From NCBI GenBank assembly GCA_902475285.1, contig CABRZA010000059.1:1-13857 (forward strand): a stretch of DNA of 13,857 bases, read 5' to 3'. The notes beneath the pieces are model-generated. The model was not told the origin of the DNA. It saw only the letters and a list, made by a program, of their open reading frames with translations, and searched no databases. Both the position numbers and the translations under genes were made by a program. Source of the stretch: an uncultured Porphyromonadaceae bacterium. Lineage in GTDB: Bacteria; Bacteroidota; Bacteroidia; Bacteroidales; Muribaculaceae. Below are positions 1 to 7,099 of this stretch, one piece after another (positions within the stretch are counted from its first letter, which is position 1; every line of letters starts with the position of its first letter).

Positions 1-73
1 AATGGAAGCGGTCCTATTTTTCAATCGCCCTCTAAAGTTTAGCGGACAGTAATAATTGTAAACTCTCTGCAAT

Positions 74-820
74 ATGAAACTGAAATTCATCGCTTGTGCC
101 GTACTTTTCGTGCTTGCCTCGCTGGCCGCAACGGCCCAGGAACAAGTACTCCACTATAAGGTGCTCTACACTCTCGGCTTCGTCCACAAGACGGCGGCCC
201 ACGCCTGTATGCACCAGCAGTGGTGCGGCGACAGCTACACGGCCACCATCGACGGCCACAGCATATCCTGGGGCGGCCGAATTTTTTCGGTGAGCGACAC
301 CCTGCGCTCCACCATGCGGCCCGCACCCCAGCCTGCCGAGCTGGCGCAGCACATCACATACAGCAACGGATGGTACTCCAAGCCCACCACGCGCCAATGG
401 CTCGACGGAAACTACTGCCGCAGCTGCCCCGAAGAATACCGCAATACGCGCGGAGAAGGATTGCTCGACGCATCGTCGGAAACCATGGAAGCCGTACGCA
501 TAACCACCGACATGCTGGCGCTCTTCAACACCTTGCGCCACATCGACTTCGGCAGGCTGACACCGCAGCAATGCTTCCCGGTAGTCAACACGGTGGCCGG
601 CGGTGGCACTCAGCGAGTCAATATCACCTATCTCGGCCCGTCGGAAATGGAAATCGACGACACCGACTTCCGCACCTACGACCTCCAGTTCGAATACTAC
701 TACGACGGGCGGCCGTCGGGCTACTGCGTTACATGCCGCATCAGCCGAGGCACACGCATACCGCTGTCACTGTCGGCCGAACTTCCCATAGGCCACATCC
801 GCATGGTCTACGAAATCTGA
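74..820 (+). CDS. Exported DUF3108-family protein
   Basis: This 248-residue protein starts with a clear signal peptide (about residues 1-21, ending AATAQ), so it is probably periplasmic or surface-exposed. The body resembles the DUF3108 family of Bacteroidota envelope proteins. It has an opening beta strand near LHYKVLYTLGFVHKTA, a mid-protein DMLALFNTLRHIDF helix, a TYLG strand, and a closing section with RIPLSLSAELPIGHIRMVYE. No enzymatic role is known to me for this family, and I see no catalytic motif. Seven cysteines remain after the signal peptide (45, 51, 115, 118, 167, 218, 221), including two CxxC pairs, which suggests disulfides or a metal site. It is the only plus-strand gene. Its last 54 bases overlap the end of the convergent sulfatase-fold gene. 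The ATG after CTCTCTGCAAT gives the signal peptide directly. I could not identify a convincing promoter in bases 1-73. Confidence 0.85.
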   Translation: MKLKFIACAVLFVLASLAATAQEQVLHYKVLYTLGFVHKTAAHACMHQQWCGDSYTATIDGHSISWGGRIFSVSDTLRSTMRPAPQPAELAQHITYSNGWYSKPTTRQWLDGNYCRSCPEEYRNTRGEGLLDASSETMEAVRITTDMLALFNTLRHIDFGRLTPQQCFPVVNTVAGGGTQRVNITYLGPSEMEIDDTDFRTYDLQFEYYYDGRPSGYCVTCRISRGTRIPLSLSAELPIGHIRMVYEI

Positions 821-2476
821 TTTTATCACCATCTGCGACACCCGGTAATCCTCTTCGGAAGGCTCGTGAGGCTCTCCGGGGAGGAAAATGCTGCGTCCGA
901 GGCCCGTGTAGGGCACTCCGGCGAAGGTGTAGGGCACACCCATGAGCTGGAGCACGGTGGGGAAGACGTCGACCTGCGTCACCCCTGCCGTGCGTGCGGC
1001 CTTCATGCCGGAGTTGACGATTATCAGGGGCACGCTGTCGTCGTGCAGATAGTCGGGCACAGAAGAGGCCCGTATTTCGTGATCGCCCGCAATTACTATC
1101 ACGGTATTGTCGAAGAGCCCGTCGTGCCTCAGAGCCTCTATAAAACGCCCCAGAGAGGCATCGAAATGGTGCGCACGCTCGAAGTATTCCCTGTCGCGCT
1201 CGTCTTCGTGGGGCAGACCCTCGATTTGCGGCGAAGGCGTCACGCGCGGGCCGTCGTATGGGTCGTGCATCGAGAGGCTGGCAACCGAGAGGTAGAAAGG
1301 CTGCTCCATGGCGGCTGCCACACGGGCGGCCTCGGCGAAGATTATGCTGTCCTGGTCGTCGGAATCGTCGGCGAGGTCGTCGAGAAGACGGTCGAAGCCG
1401 TAGCTCTCCGATGTGGCCGCATGCGACCACAGGCGCCGGTTCTCGCCTATCACCTCGGCCGAGGGGTAGTCAAGAGCCTTGGCAAGCGACGGATAGTTCT
1501 TTGAAGCATAGTTGGTCACCAAAGCCTCGTCGCGCAGGGGAAGAAGGCCGGTGTTGTAGATGAATTGCGCGTCGGACGAACGGCCGTGACCGGCCAATAC
1601 GCGGCAGCGGGGAACGTAAACCGCCGAATCGCTGTGGGCCAGCGACGTGAGGACGGGCATCACCTTCGGAGCATCGGGAAGTTCGAGCATCCGCCCCGGC
1701 AGCGACTCCACAATGACGAACACGAGATTGCGGCCTCCGAGGCTGTCGGCGGTGCAGAAATCGGCGCTCTTGGCGGCAAGATAGCGGCGCACATATTCCC
1801 GGTCTTCCGTATCGAGCGATATTCCGCTCGATGCCGCCGAACGTACGGCGAGGGCCGCATAGCCCGTAAAGCCGTGGTTTTCGTAGAAATACATCCAGTC
1901 GGTGGATTTGGTCGAAAAGAGCTTCCCGCTTATCTCACCTATGTCGGATGTGTGGCTGTATATACCCGTGCGGCGGAAGGCGCCTACATAGCACGCCGCC
2001 CACACAAGCACCGCTCCGCTGGCAACAAGCAGTCTGAAACCACGTCGCGCGTCGGTGCGCGCGAGTTCGCGCCTCTTCACAATGGCCACCGCCACAGGCA
2101 GCAGACATGCGAGCAAAGGCACGACGTCGCAGGCGTGCAGCGTGGCGAGGGCGCCGGCGGCAACACGGGCGTCGGCCAAGGAGCTGCCCAAATATGCCGA
2201 GCCCGGGATAAGGTCGCCAAAATTTCGGAAATACAGCACATTGGCCACGGCAAGGGCAGCCATAACAAAGGGCACGGCAAGGGCGGCAAACTTCCACCGT
2301 CCTCTCAGCCACGCCAGCGGCAGCAGCAAGAGCAGTGTATCGGCCGCTGCGCCAAAAGCCTTGAACATCAACGACCGCGACGCCGTATCGGCCCCATAGG
2401 CCAAGTACATAAAGACGGCAAACAGCCCCAGACCCATTGTGCCGAAAAAGCCTTCGGCGACATTCAGTTTCTTCAT
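767..2476 (-). CDS. LtaS-like membrane sulfatase/phosphotransferase-fold protein
   Basis: This 569-residue integral membrane enzyme has about five N-terminal transmembrane helices (roughly residues 9-28, 41-57, 62-83, 114-134, 148-166) and a C-terminal extracytoplasmic domain of the alkaline phosphatase/sulfatase superfamily. Candidate metal and active-site residues are E257 in FVIVESL, S300 in GHGRSSDAQF, H404 in SLSMHDPY, and D465/H466 in IAGDHE. Gram-positive LtaS uses a threonine where S300 sits. Relatives transfer phosphoglycerol or phosphoethanolamine onto envelope glycans or lipids; the substrate here cannot be told from sequence. The start lies one base after the carbonic anhydrase stop, so the two are probably co-translated. 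The last 17 codons and the stop overlap the DUF3108 gene tail to tail, and this tail lies beyond the conserved catalytic domain. A true sulfatase is less likely because there is no CxPxR formylglycine motif at the nucleophile position. Confidence 0.88.
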   Translation of the reverse strand: MKKLNVAEGFFGTMGLGLFAVFMYLAYGADTASRSLMFKAFGAAADTLLLLLPLAWLRGRWKFAALAVPFVMAALAVANVLYFRNFGDLIPGSAYLGSSLADARVAAGALATLHACDVVPLLACLLPVAVAIVKRRELARTDARRGFRLLVASGAVLVWAACYVGAFRRTGIYSHTSDIGEISGKLFSTKSTDWMYFYENHGFTGYAALAVRSAASSGISLDTEDREYVRRYLAAKSADFCTADSLGGRNLVFVIVESLPGRMLELPDAPKVMPVLTSLAHSDSAVYVPRCRVLAGHGRSSDAQFIYNTGLLPLRDEALVTNYASKNYPSLAKALDYPSAEVIGENRRLWSHAATSESYGFDRLLDDLADDSDDQDSIIFAEAARVAAAMEQPFYLSVASLSMHDPYDGPRVTPSPQIEGLPHEDERDREYFERAHHFDASLGRFIEALRHDGLFDNTVIVIAGDHEIRASSVPDYLHDDSVPLIIVNSGMKAARTAGVTQVDVFPTVLQLMGVPYTFAGVPYTGLGRSIFLPGEPHEPSEEDYRVSQMVIKSDFVDHADVAYGKFGRQ

Positions 2477-2477
2477 C

Positions 2478-3023
2478 TTAATTGCCTACGGGCGTGAGCT
2501 CGCCCGTGGTGGAATCCATGATATAGCCGCCCACACGCACGTCGGCAGCCATAAGGGGATGACGGCCGATGAGGTCGACGGTCTCGCGCACGGCCTCCGA
2601 TGTATCTTCAAAGCCGTGAAGCCAACTGTCGAGGTCGATGCCGCAGTGACGCATAAGGGTTATGTGCTCGTCGCTCACGCCGCGCTCGCGCATGAGGTGA
2701 AGCATCTCGGCAGCATTCATACCCTGCACACCGCAGCCTGTATGGCCAATTACCATTATCTCGTTCACTCCCAGCTCATACACCGCCACCAAGAGCGAGC
2801 GCATCGTCGAGTCGAAAGGATTCGTGATAGTGCCGCCGGCGTTCTTGATAATCTTCACGTCGCCGTTTTTCAGGCCCAGTGCTGCCGGCAGCAGCTCAAC
2901 GAGCCGCGTATCCATACAAGTCACAATGGCAATCCGCTTGTCGGGATATTTCGAGGTAATGAACCTCTCATACCCCTTCTCCTCCACAAACTGCCTGTTG
3001 AATTTCAGTATCTCGTCTATCAT
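2478..3023 (-). CDS. Beta-class carbonic anhydrase (short form)
   Basis: This enzyme reversibly hydrates CO2 to bicarbonate, in the cytoplasm by inference since no signal peptide is present. At 181 residues it is a short beta-class enzyme. The zinc site is visible as C36, H94 and C97: C36 lies in TCMDTR, which also carries the D38/R40 catalytic dyad, and H94/C97 lie in GHTGCG. The NAGG segment at 61-64 and the C-terminal GGYIMDSTTGELTPV strand also fit the family. Bicarbonate would feed carboxylases such as those of fatty acid and purine synthesis and of fumarate/succinate metabolism. It lies 24 bases after comM and its stop is one base before the LtaS-like gene, so it is probably mid-operon. 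The ATG at 3021-3023 follows an AT-rich stretch and begins the usual short N-terminal helix. Confidence 0.95.
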   Translation of the reverse strand: MIDEILKFNRQFVEEKGYERFITSKYPDKRIAIVTCMDTRLVELLPAALGLKNGDVKIIKNAGGTITNPFDSTMRSLLVAVYELGVNEIMVIGHTGCGVQGMNAAEMLHLMRERGVSDEHITLMRHCGIDLDSWLHGFEDTSEAVRETVDLIGRHPLMAADVRVGGYIMDSTTGELTPVGN

Positions 3024-3047
3024 ATATTATTTCTTATTAAAAAGTTT

Positions 3048-4592
3048 TTAGAACGGGCGGTGGCCGGATTCGCGGTCGAGGGCGCGGTAGCCGACGGCTT
3101 CGGCGATGTGGGCCGGGAGGATGGCTTCGGAGGCGTCGAGGTCGGCGATGGTGCGGGCCACTTTGAGAATGCGGTCGTAGGCGCGGGCACTCATGTCGTA
3201 GCGCGCCATGGCGCGTTTGAGGATGGTCATGGAGGCATCGTCGAGGCGGCAGTGCTCGGCCAGCAGACGCGAGGTCATCTGGGCGTTGCAGTGCACGTCG
3301 GGCTCGGAGGCGAAGCGCGCGGCCTGTATGGCACGCGCGGCCACCACACGCTCGCGTATGGCAGCCGAAGGCTCGCCGCGCGAGGTGTCGGAGAGCTTGT
3401 CGATGTCGACGGGCATGATTTCTACATGTATGTCGATGCGGTCGAGCAACGGGCCGGATATGCGGCCGAGGTATTTTGCCACGGCCGCAGGGGTGCATGT
3501 GCAGCTGTGCGTGGGGTGGGTGTAATAGCCGCACGGACAGGGGTTCATCGACGCCACGAGCATGAACGACGCCGGATAGTCGACCTGATATTTCGCCCTC
3601 GACACGCTTATGTGCCTGTCTTCCAATGGCTGACGAAGCACCTCGAGCACCGAGCGCGGGAACTCGGGAAACTCGTCCATGAAAAGGATGCCGTTGTGGG
3701 CCAGCGATATTTCGCCGGGCATGGGGTTGGAGCCGCCGCCGCAGAGGGCCACGGGCGACACGGTGTGGTGCGGGGCGCGGAAGGGGCGCACCGTCATAAG
3801 GCGCGAACCGCGTTTTAGCTTGCCGGCCACGGAGTGTATCTTGGTAGTTTCGAGGGCCTCGCCAAGGGTGAGGGGCGGCATTATCGACGGCAGGCGCTTG
3901 GCCATCATCGACTTACCCGAGCCGGGAGGCCCCACGAGGAGGATGTTGTGGCCGCCGGCGCACGCCACCTCGAAGGCGCGCTTCACGTTCTCCTGGCCCT
4001 TGACGTCGGCGAAGTCGCAGTCGAACACGCCCTGTGCTGCGGCAAACTCGGCGCGGGTGTCGACCACAGTCGGTTCGATGAACGTCTTGCCGCAGAGAAA
4101 GTCGGTGACCTGGCGCAGGTTCTTCACGCCGAGCACCTCGAGGCGATTGACCACGGCAGCCTCGGTGGCGTTGGCCTCGGGCACGATGAGGCCCTTGAAG
4201 CCCCTTGCGCGAGCCTCGATGGCTATGGGCAGCACGCCCTTCACGGGCAGCACCGTGCCGTCGAGCGACAACTCGCCCATTATCATATACTTGTCGAGAA
4301 GGTCGGTATGTATCGACTCGCTGCCCACGAGGAGCGCCACGGCAATGGGCAGGTCGTAGGCGGCGCCTTCCTTGCGCACATCGGCCGGCGAGAGGTTGAT
4401 TACCACCGACGAACGCGGCACCGTGAAGCCCGACTGGCCTATTGCGGCGCGCACGCGCTCGTGACTCTCCTTCACGGCCGCGTCGGGGAGCCCCACAATG
4501 CAGTACTGCATGCCGCGGGTCACCACGGTCTCCACCGTTATCACCCGAGCATCAATTCCCTGCACCGCCGCAGCATAAGTCTTGACAAGCAT
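3048..4592 (-). CDS. comM: YifB/ComM-family AAA+ ATPase (Mg-chelatase-like)
   Basis: This 514-residue protein is full length for the YifB/ComM family. Order of parts: an N-terminal Lon-protease-like S5-fold domain (about 1-170, with VVINLSPADVRKEG and YDLPIA), a Mg-chelatase-type AAA+ module, and a C-terminal helical domain. Walker A is GPPGSGKS (221-228). Walker B is ILFMDEFPE, with D306/E307. A four-cysteine cluster at C352, C354, C364 and C366 (NPCPCG plus CTC) is characteristic of the family. GPLLDRIDI at 380-388 carries the likely arginine finger R385. In naturally competent bacteria ComM is a hexameric helicase that extends branch migration during transformation. Its role in Bacteroidales is not established, so the symbol marks homology only. 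It starts 34 AT-rich bases after the thioredoxin-fold lipoprotein and is followed closely by carbonic anhydrase. Confidence 0.94.
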   Translation of the reverse strand: MLVKTYAAAVQGIDARVITVETVVTRGMQYCIVGLPDAAVKESHERVRAAIGQSGFTVPRSSVVINLSPADVRKEGAAYDLPIAVALLVGSESIHTDLLDKYMIMGELSLDGTVLPVKGVLPIAIEARARGFKGLIVPEANATEAAVVNRLEVLGVKNLRQVTDFLCGKTFIEPTVVDTRAEFAAAQGVFDCDFADVKGQENVKRAFEVACAGGHNILLVGPPGSGKSMMAKRLPSIMPPLTLGEALETTKIHSVAGKLKRGSRLMTVRPFRAPHHTVSPVALCGGGSNPMPGEISLAHNGILFMDEFPEFPRSVLEVLRQPLEDRHISVSRAKYQVDYPASFMLVASMNPCPCGYYTHPTHSCTCTPAAVAKYLGRISGPLLDRIDIHVEIMPVDIDKLSDTSRGEPSAAIRERVVAARAIQAARFASEPDVHCNAQMTSRLLAEHCRLDDASMTILKRAMARYDMSARAYDRILKVARTIADLDASEAILPAHIAEAVGYRALDRESGHRPF

Positions 4593-4626
4593 AATATATT
4601 TATTTTTAATTATTTAGACAAAGGAG

Positions 4627-5619
4627 TTAGTGGCGGAGGATGGTGGAGATGGAATCGATGGCGGGGCGTAGGCATGGGCCTCGGTAGAGGGCGTGGCCGG
4701 CGGTGTCGACGAGGAGGAATGTGGGGTCGGACTGAACGCCGGCGCGCTGGAGGGCCTCGGCGCCGAGACCGCCGGGCACACGGCCTACGGGCCAGGCCAG
4801 GGTGTCGCTGCCATAGGCTTTGATGGAGCTGCCGTAGGGCTCGAGGTCGATTTCGAGAAGGCGGAGGTCCTTGTGGCGCTTTGCCAGGCGCTCGAGGGCC
4901 GGAATGACGCTGTCGCGGCGGAAGTCGCCGGCGCGGTCGAACACTATGAGCGACAGGCGCCCGTCGGCAGCGCGGAAGACAGCCGCACTGTCGCGGCGGT
5001 CGGCATAGCGCAGCTCGGCGAGAGTGTCGGAGCAAAGAGTGCGGCGCAGAAGAAGATTGAAGCCGTCGGTAAGCGCCGAGGGGCGCGCCTTGGGGTCGAT
5101 GAGTCCGAGCAACGAATCGGCGTGCATAGGGCTCCGGGATGCGTCGTAGAGGGTGACTAGAAGGAGGGTCGACACCACATCGTCGGGATGCGCGGCGACA
5201 TACTGCGCCACAACGCTGTCGGCGCCGTCGCCACCGGCCGCGAGGATGTCGGCGTGGTCGCGGGTGAAGGCGCTCCATCGCTCGCTCACATCGTTGCCCT
5301 CGACGACGGCCGAGAAGGGCTTGTCGCGGTCGACCTCCACGGTGAATGTCTCGCCGTTGGCGGCATACAGGCGCGCCAGCGGACGGTATTCATAGTCGAA
5401 AATCTCCACCATGGCCGGCTGCGAAGCCGAGGCGAAGAACTCGAATTCGCCGTTGCGTGCGGCCGTAATCTGCTGATGAAAAGCTCCGTCGGCCCAGTAG
5501 GTAACGCGCAGGTTTAGGTTGGGCTTGCCGGCGATGGTGCCGTTGACACGGAACTGCTCGGTGTCGGAGCAGGCTGCCAGCAGGCAAAGAGAGAGAATAA
5601 TCCAGAAGAGTTGTCGCAT
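4627..5619 (-). CDS. Lipoprotein with DUF4369-like domain and cysteine-less thioredoxin fold
   Basis: This 330-residue lipoprotein has a signal peptide ending in the lipobox LAAC, with C17 as the lipidated residue. Residues about 22-110 look like the DUF4369 beta domain found ahead of thioredoxins in Bacteroidota (VNGTIAG, the FTVEVD strand). A helical linker follows. Residues about 222-318 read as a TlpA/thioredoxin fold: a LIVFDRAGDF strand, a helix IPALERLAKRHKD, an LEIDLE strand, and SDPTFLLVD with a likely cis-Pro at 299. The redox CxxC expected just after the first strand is absent (AGDFRR at that place), so it should not act as a disulfide oxidoreductase. Its ATG overlaps the stop of pldA by one base (TGATG), implying translational coupling and perhaps a shared envelope role. 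The exact function is unknown. Confidence 0.85.
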   Translation of the reverse strand: MRQLFWIILSLCLLAACSDTEQFRVNGTIAGKPNLNLRVTYWADGAFHQQITAARNGEFEFFASASQPAMVEIFDYEYRPLARLYAANGETFTVEVDRDKPFSAVVEGNDVSERWSAFTRDHADILAAGGDGADSVVAQYVAAHPDDVVSTLLLVTLYDASRSPMHADSLLGLIDPKARPSALTDGFNLLLRRTLCSDTLAELRYADRRDSAAVFRAADGRLSLIVFDRAGDFRRDSVIPALERLAKRHKDLRLLEIDLEPYGSSIKAYGSDTLAWPVGRVPGGLGAEALQRAGVQSDPTFLLVDTAGHALYRGPCLRPAIDSISTILRH

Positions 5620-6503
5620 CAGAAATCGCTGAATAGTTTAGGTTTTATCAGCAGCCCCACGCGCACCTGCGAGTGGTAACGGTTGTATTCGAGCAAGCCC
5701 TCGCCGTAGCCGTTGTAGAATTGCAGGAAGAGATACTGATTCTCGTCCTTGAAAATACGATATGACAGGTCGATTATCACGTTGCTGCTGAAATGTTTGC
5801 GGGGGACCACGGTGATTCCGCCGCTGAAGCGCCGGTTGTCGCTCACCACCTGCGCGCCGAACTGGCAGAAGCCGCAGTAGTCGACGATGTCGCGGTTATT
5901 CTCGCCGTCGACGATGGGCGCCCATATCTTGGCGTGGACCATGAGGTTCTTGGTGACGAACACATTTGCGGCGAGGGCCACGCGGTTCCACGAGCGCGAC
6001 TCTATGCTGTCGCGGCCGTTGCTCTCGTGCTCTATCATGAACGTCATCTTGCCTATATAACGGTTCTTCACAAAGAGAGGCTTGGTGATGCCTATGCCGG
6101 GGTTGAAGTTGAGGTCGGTCATAGGCATGGAATTCTCCAACACATTCCAGAAGCACTTTTGGGTGTAGAAGAGGTAGAGATATGTTCCCCACGGAAGCGT
6201 ACTCCTTGTGAGGCGCTGCGCTATGGATATCTGGAACTTGATGTTGGTGTTCTCCTTGGTTGTCTTGGGCCCTACCGACGGGCCGAAAATGAAGTAGTTG
6301 TCCTTATATATGCCGAAATAGGGCTGGTTGGAGAAGTCGCGCTTCACGCTGTCTTCGAGCATGGGTTCGCCACCGCCGGTGACAAGTATCTGCGCCGTGA
6401 CTGCGGGACACACGGCGACAAAAAGCAACAGAGGCAAGAGCCTCTTCGTCAATACGGCGACAATCGTTCGGTTTATTATGGTATTGCGCATGGCGGAAAT
6501 CAT
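5619..6503 (-). CDS. pldA: Outer membrane phospholipase A (OMPLA)
   Basis: This is an outer-membrane beta-barrel enzyme that hydrolyses acyl chains from phospholipids, usually when lipid asymmetry is disturbed. The family catalytic set is present with correct spacing: H159 and S161 in EHESNGRD and N173 in SRSWNR, matching His142/Ser144/Asn156 of the E. coli enzyme. Family hallmarks PWGTYLYLFYTQKCFW, NFNPGI and YNGYGEGLLEYN are all readable. At 294 residues it is normal length and ends in an aromatic residue (F), as many outer-membrane barrels do. The signal peptide covers about residues 1-38 from the first ATG and ends VTAQ. Starting at the second methionine (6491) gives a more usual signal length and a less extreme leader after the promoter-like element at 6514-6521. 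It overlaps the downstream lipoprotein gene by one base. Confidence 0.93.
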   Translation of the reverse strand: MISAMRNTIINRTIVAVLTKRLLPLLLFVAVCPAVTAQILVTGGGEPMLEDSVKRDFSNQPYFGIYKDNYFIFGPSVGPKTTKENTNIKFQISIAQRLTRSTLPWGTYLYLFYTQKCFWNVLENSMPMTDLNFNPGIGITKPLFVKNRYIGKMTFMIEHESNGRDSIESRSWNRVALAANVFVTKNLMVHAKIWAPIVDGENNRDIVDYCGFCQFGAQVVSDNRRFSGGITVVPRKHFSSNVIIDLSYRIFKDENQYLFLQFYNGYGEGLLEYNRYHSQVRVGLLIKPKLFSDF

Positions 6504-6513
6504 TTCTTTTTCG

Positions 6514-6521
6514 CAAAATTA
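6514..6521 (-). promoter_or_regulatory. -7-type promoter element upstream of pldA
   Basis: Read on the minus strand, this is TAATTTTG, a full match to the Bacteroidota -7 consensus TAnnTTTG. No good TTTG lies 19-21 bases upstream; the nearest TTG triplets are about 11-14 bases away, so the upstream half is weak. It would give a leader of only a few bases for the 6503 start, or about 18 for the 6491 start. Confidence 0.5.
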
Positions 6522-6592
6522 ACAATTATTTCCAACAATCTTCCACATTTATGACGCATATACCATTTTTCAAGCATTTTCCGCTTCATTTT

Positions 6593-7099
6593 TTACAGCG
6601 ACACATATCCGGGGCGAGGGCCGAGGCGCTCGGCGACGTCGAGGCCCGACGGACGCCCGTTGCGGCGCTCGATGCCCACCCGGAAAAGATAGGGAATGAG
6701 GCGCAGCAGCTCCACGCGCACACCCTCGCGGTAATGGTTGAGGGTGACGCTGCGGCCGTCGGGCGCGAACTCGGCGGCGAAAGTCACACGGCCTTTCCGT
6801 CCGCCGGCCTTGCGAGGGTCAACACGAAGAATGAGATCGCCGCGGAGCGCGCCGTCGGCACGCAGCAGTTCGCCCACCACGGAGCCCGAGGGGATGTCGA
6901 GGCGCGGACCGTCGAGGAGTATCACGTCGCACACTCCGGGAGAGCCTTCCCTCGGTGCAAATTCCATGACGGCGCCCGAGGGTAGGCGGTAGGTGCCCGT
7001 GCCCACGGCCTCGGGGCAGGCTATGTCGTGGCGCTCGGGGGGCGTCGCACAGGCCGCAAGAGCCAGCACGGCCGCCGCTACGAACGCCCCGATTCTCAT
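6593..7099 (-). CDS. Small lipoprotein of unknown function
   Basis: This 168-residue protein has a short signal peptide and lipobox LAAC, with C17 as the lipidated residue, so it should be anchored in the envelope. The mature part looks mainly beta-stranded (GTGTYRLPSGAVMEFAP, DVILLDGPRLDIPSGSVVGEL, GRVTFAAEF) and is rich in R, G and P. I recognise no domain or catalytic motif. Its ATG overlaps the stop of the DUF3078 gene by four bases (ATGA), so translation is probably coupled and the two may act together in the envelope. It is the last gene of the phoH-led operon. I see no hairpin terminator in the 89 bases after it, which instead hold the pldA promoter-like element. Confidence 0.75.
   Translation of the reverse strand: MRIGAFVAAAVLALAACATPPERHDIACPEAVGTGTYRLPSGAVMEFAPREGSPGVCDVILLDGPRLDIPSGSVVGELLRADGALRGDLILRVDPRKAGGRKGRVTFAAEFAPDGRSVTLNHYREGVRVELLRLIPYLFRVGIERRNGRPSGLDVAERLGPRPGYVSL

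Noticed and set aside
1..73. A promoter for the DUF3108 gene (TAATAATTG at 50-58)
   Set aside because: It fits TAnnTTTG only with a shift or mismatch, and there is no TTG or TTTG at the 19-21 base spacing seen in the other promoters here.
2439..3818. A 459-codon plus-strand open frame opposite carbonic anhydrase and comM
   Set aside because: Both minus-strand proteins have intact family motifs across this span. The plus frame is His/Gly/Val-rich with no recognisable fold.
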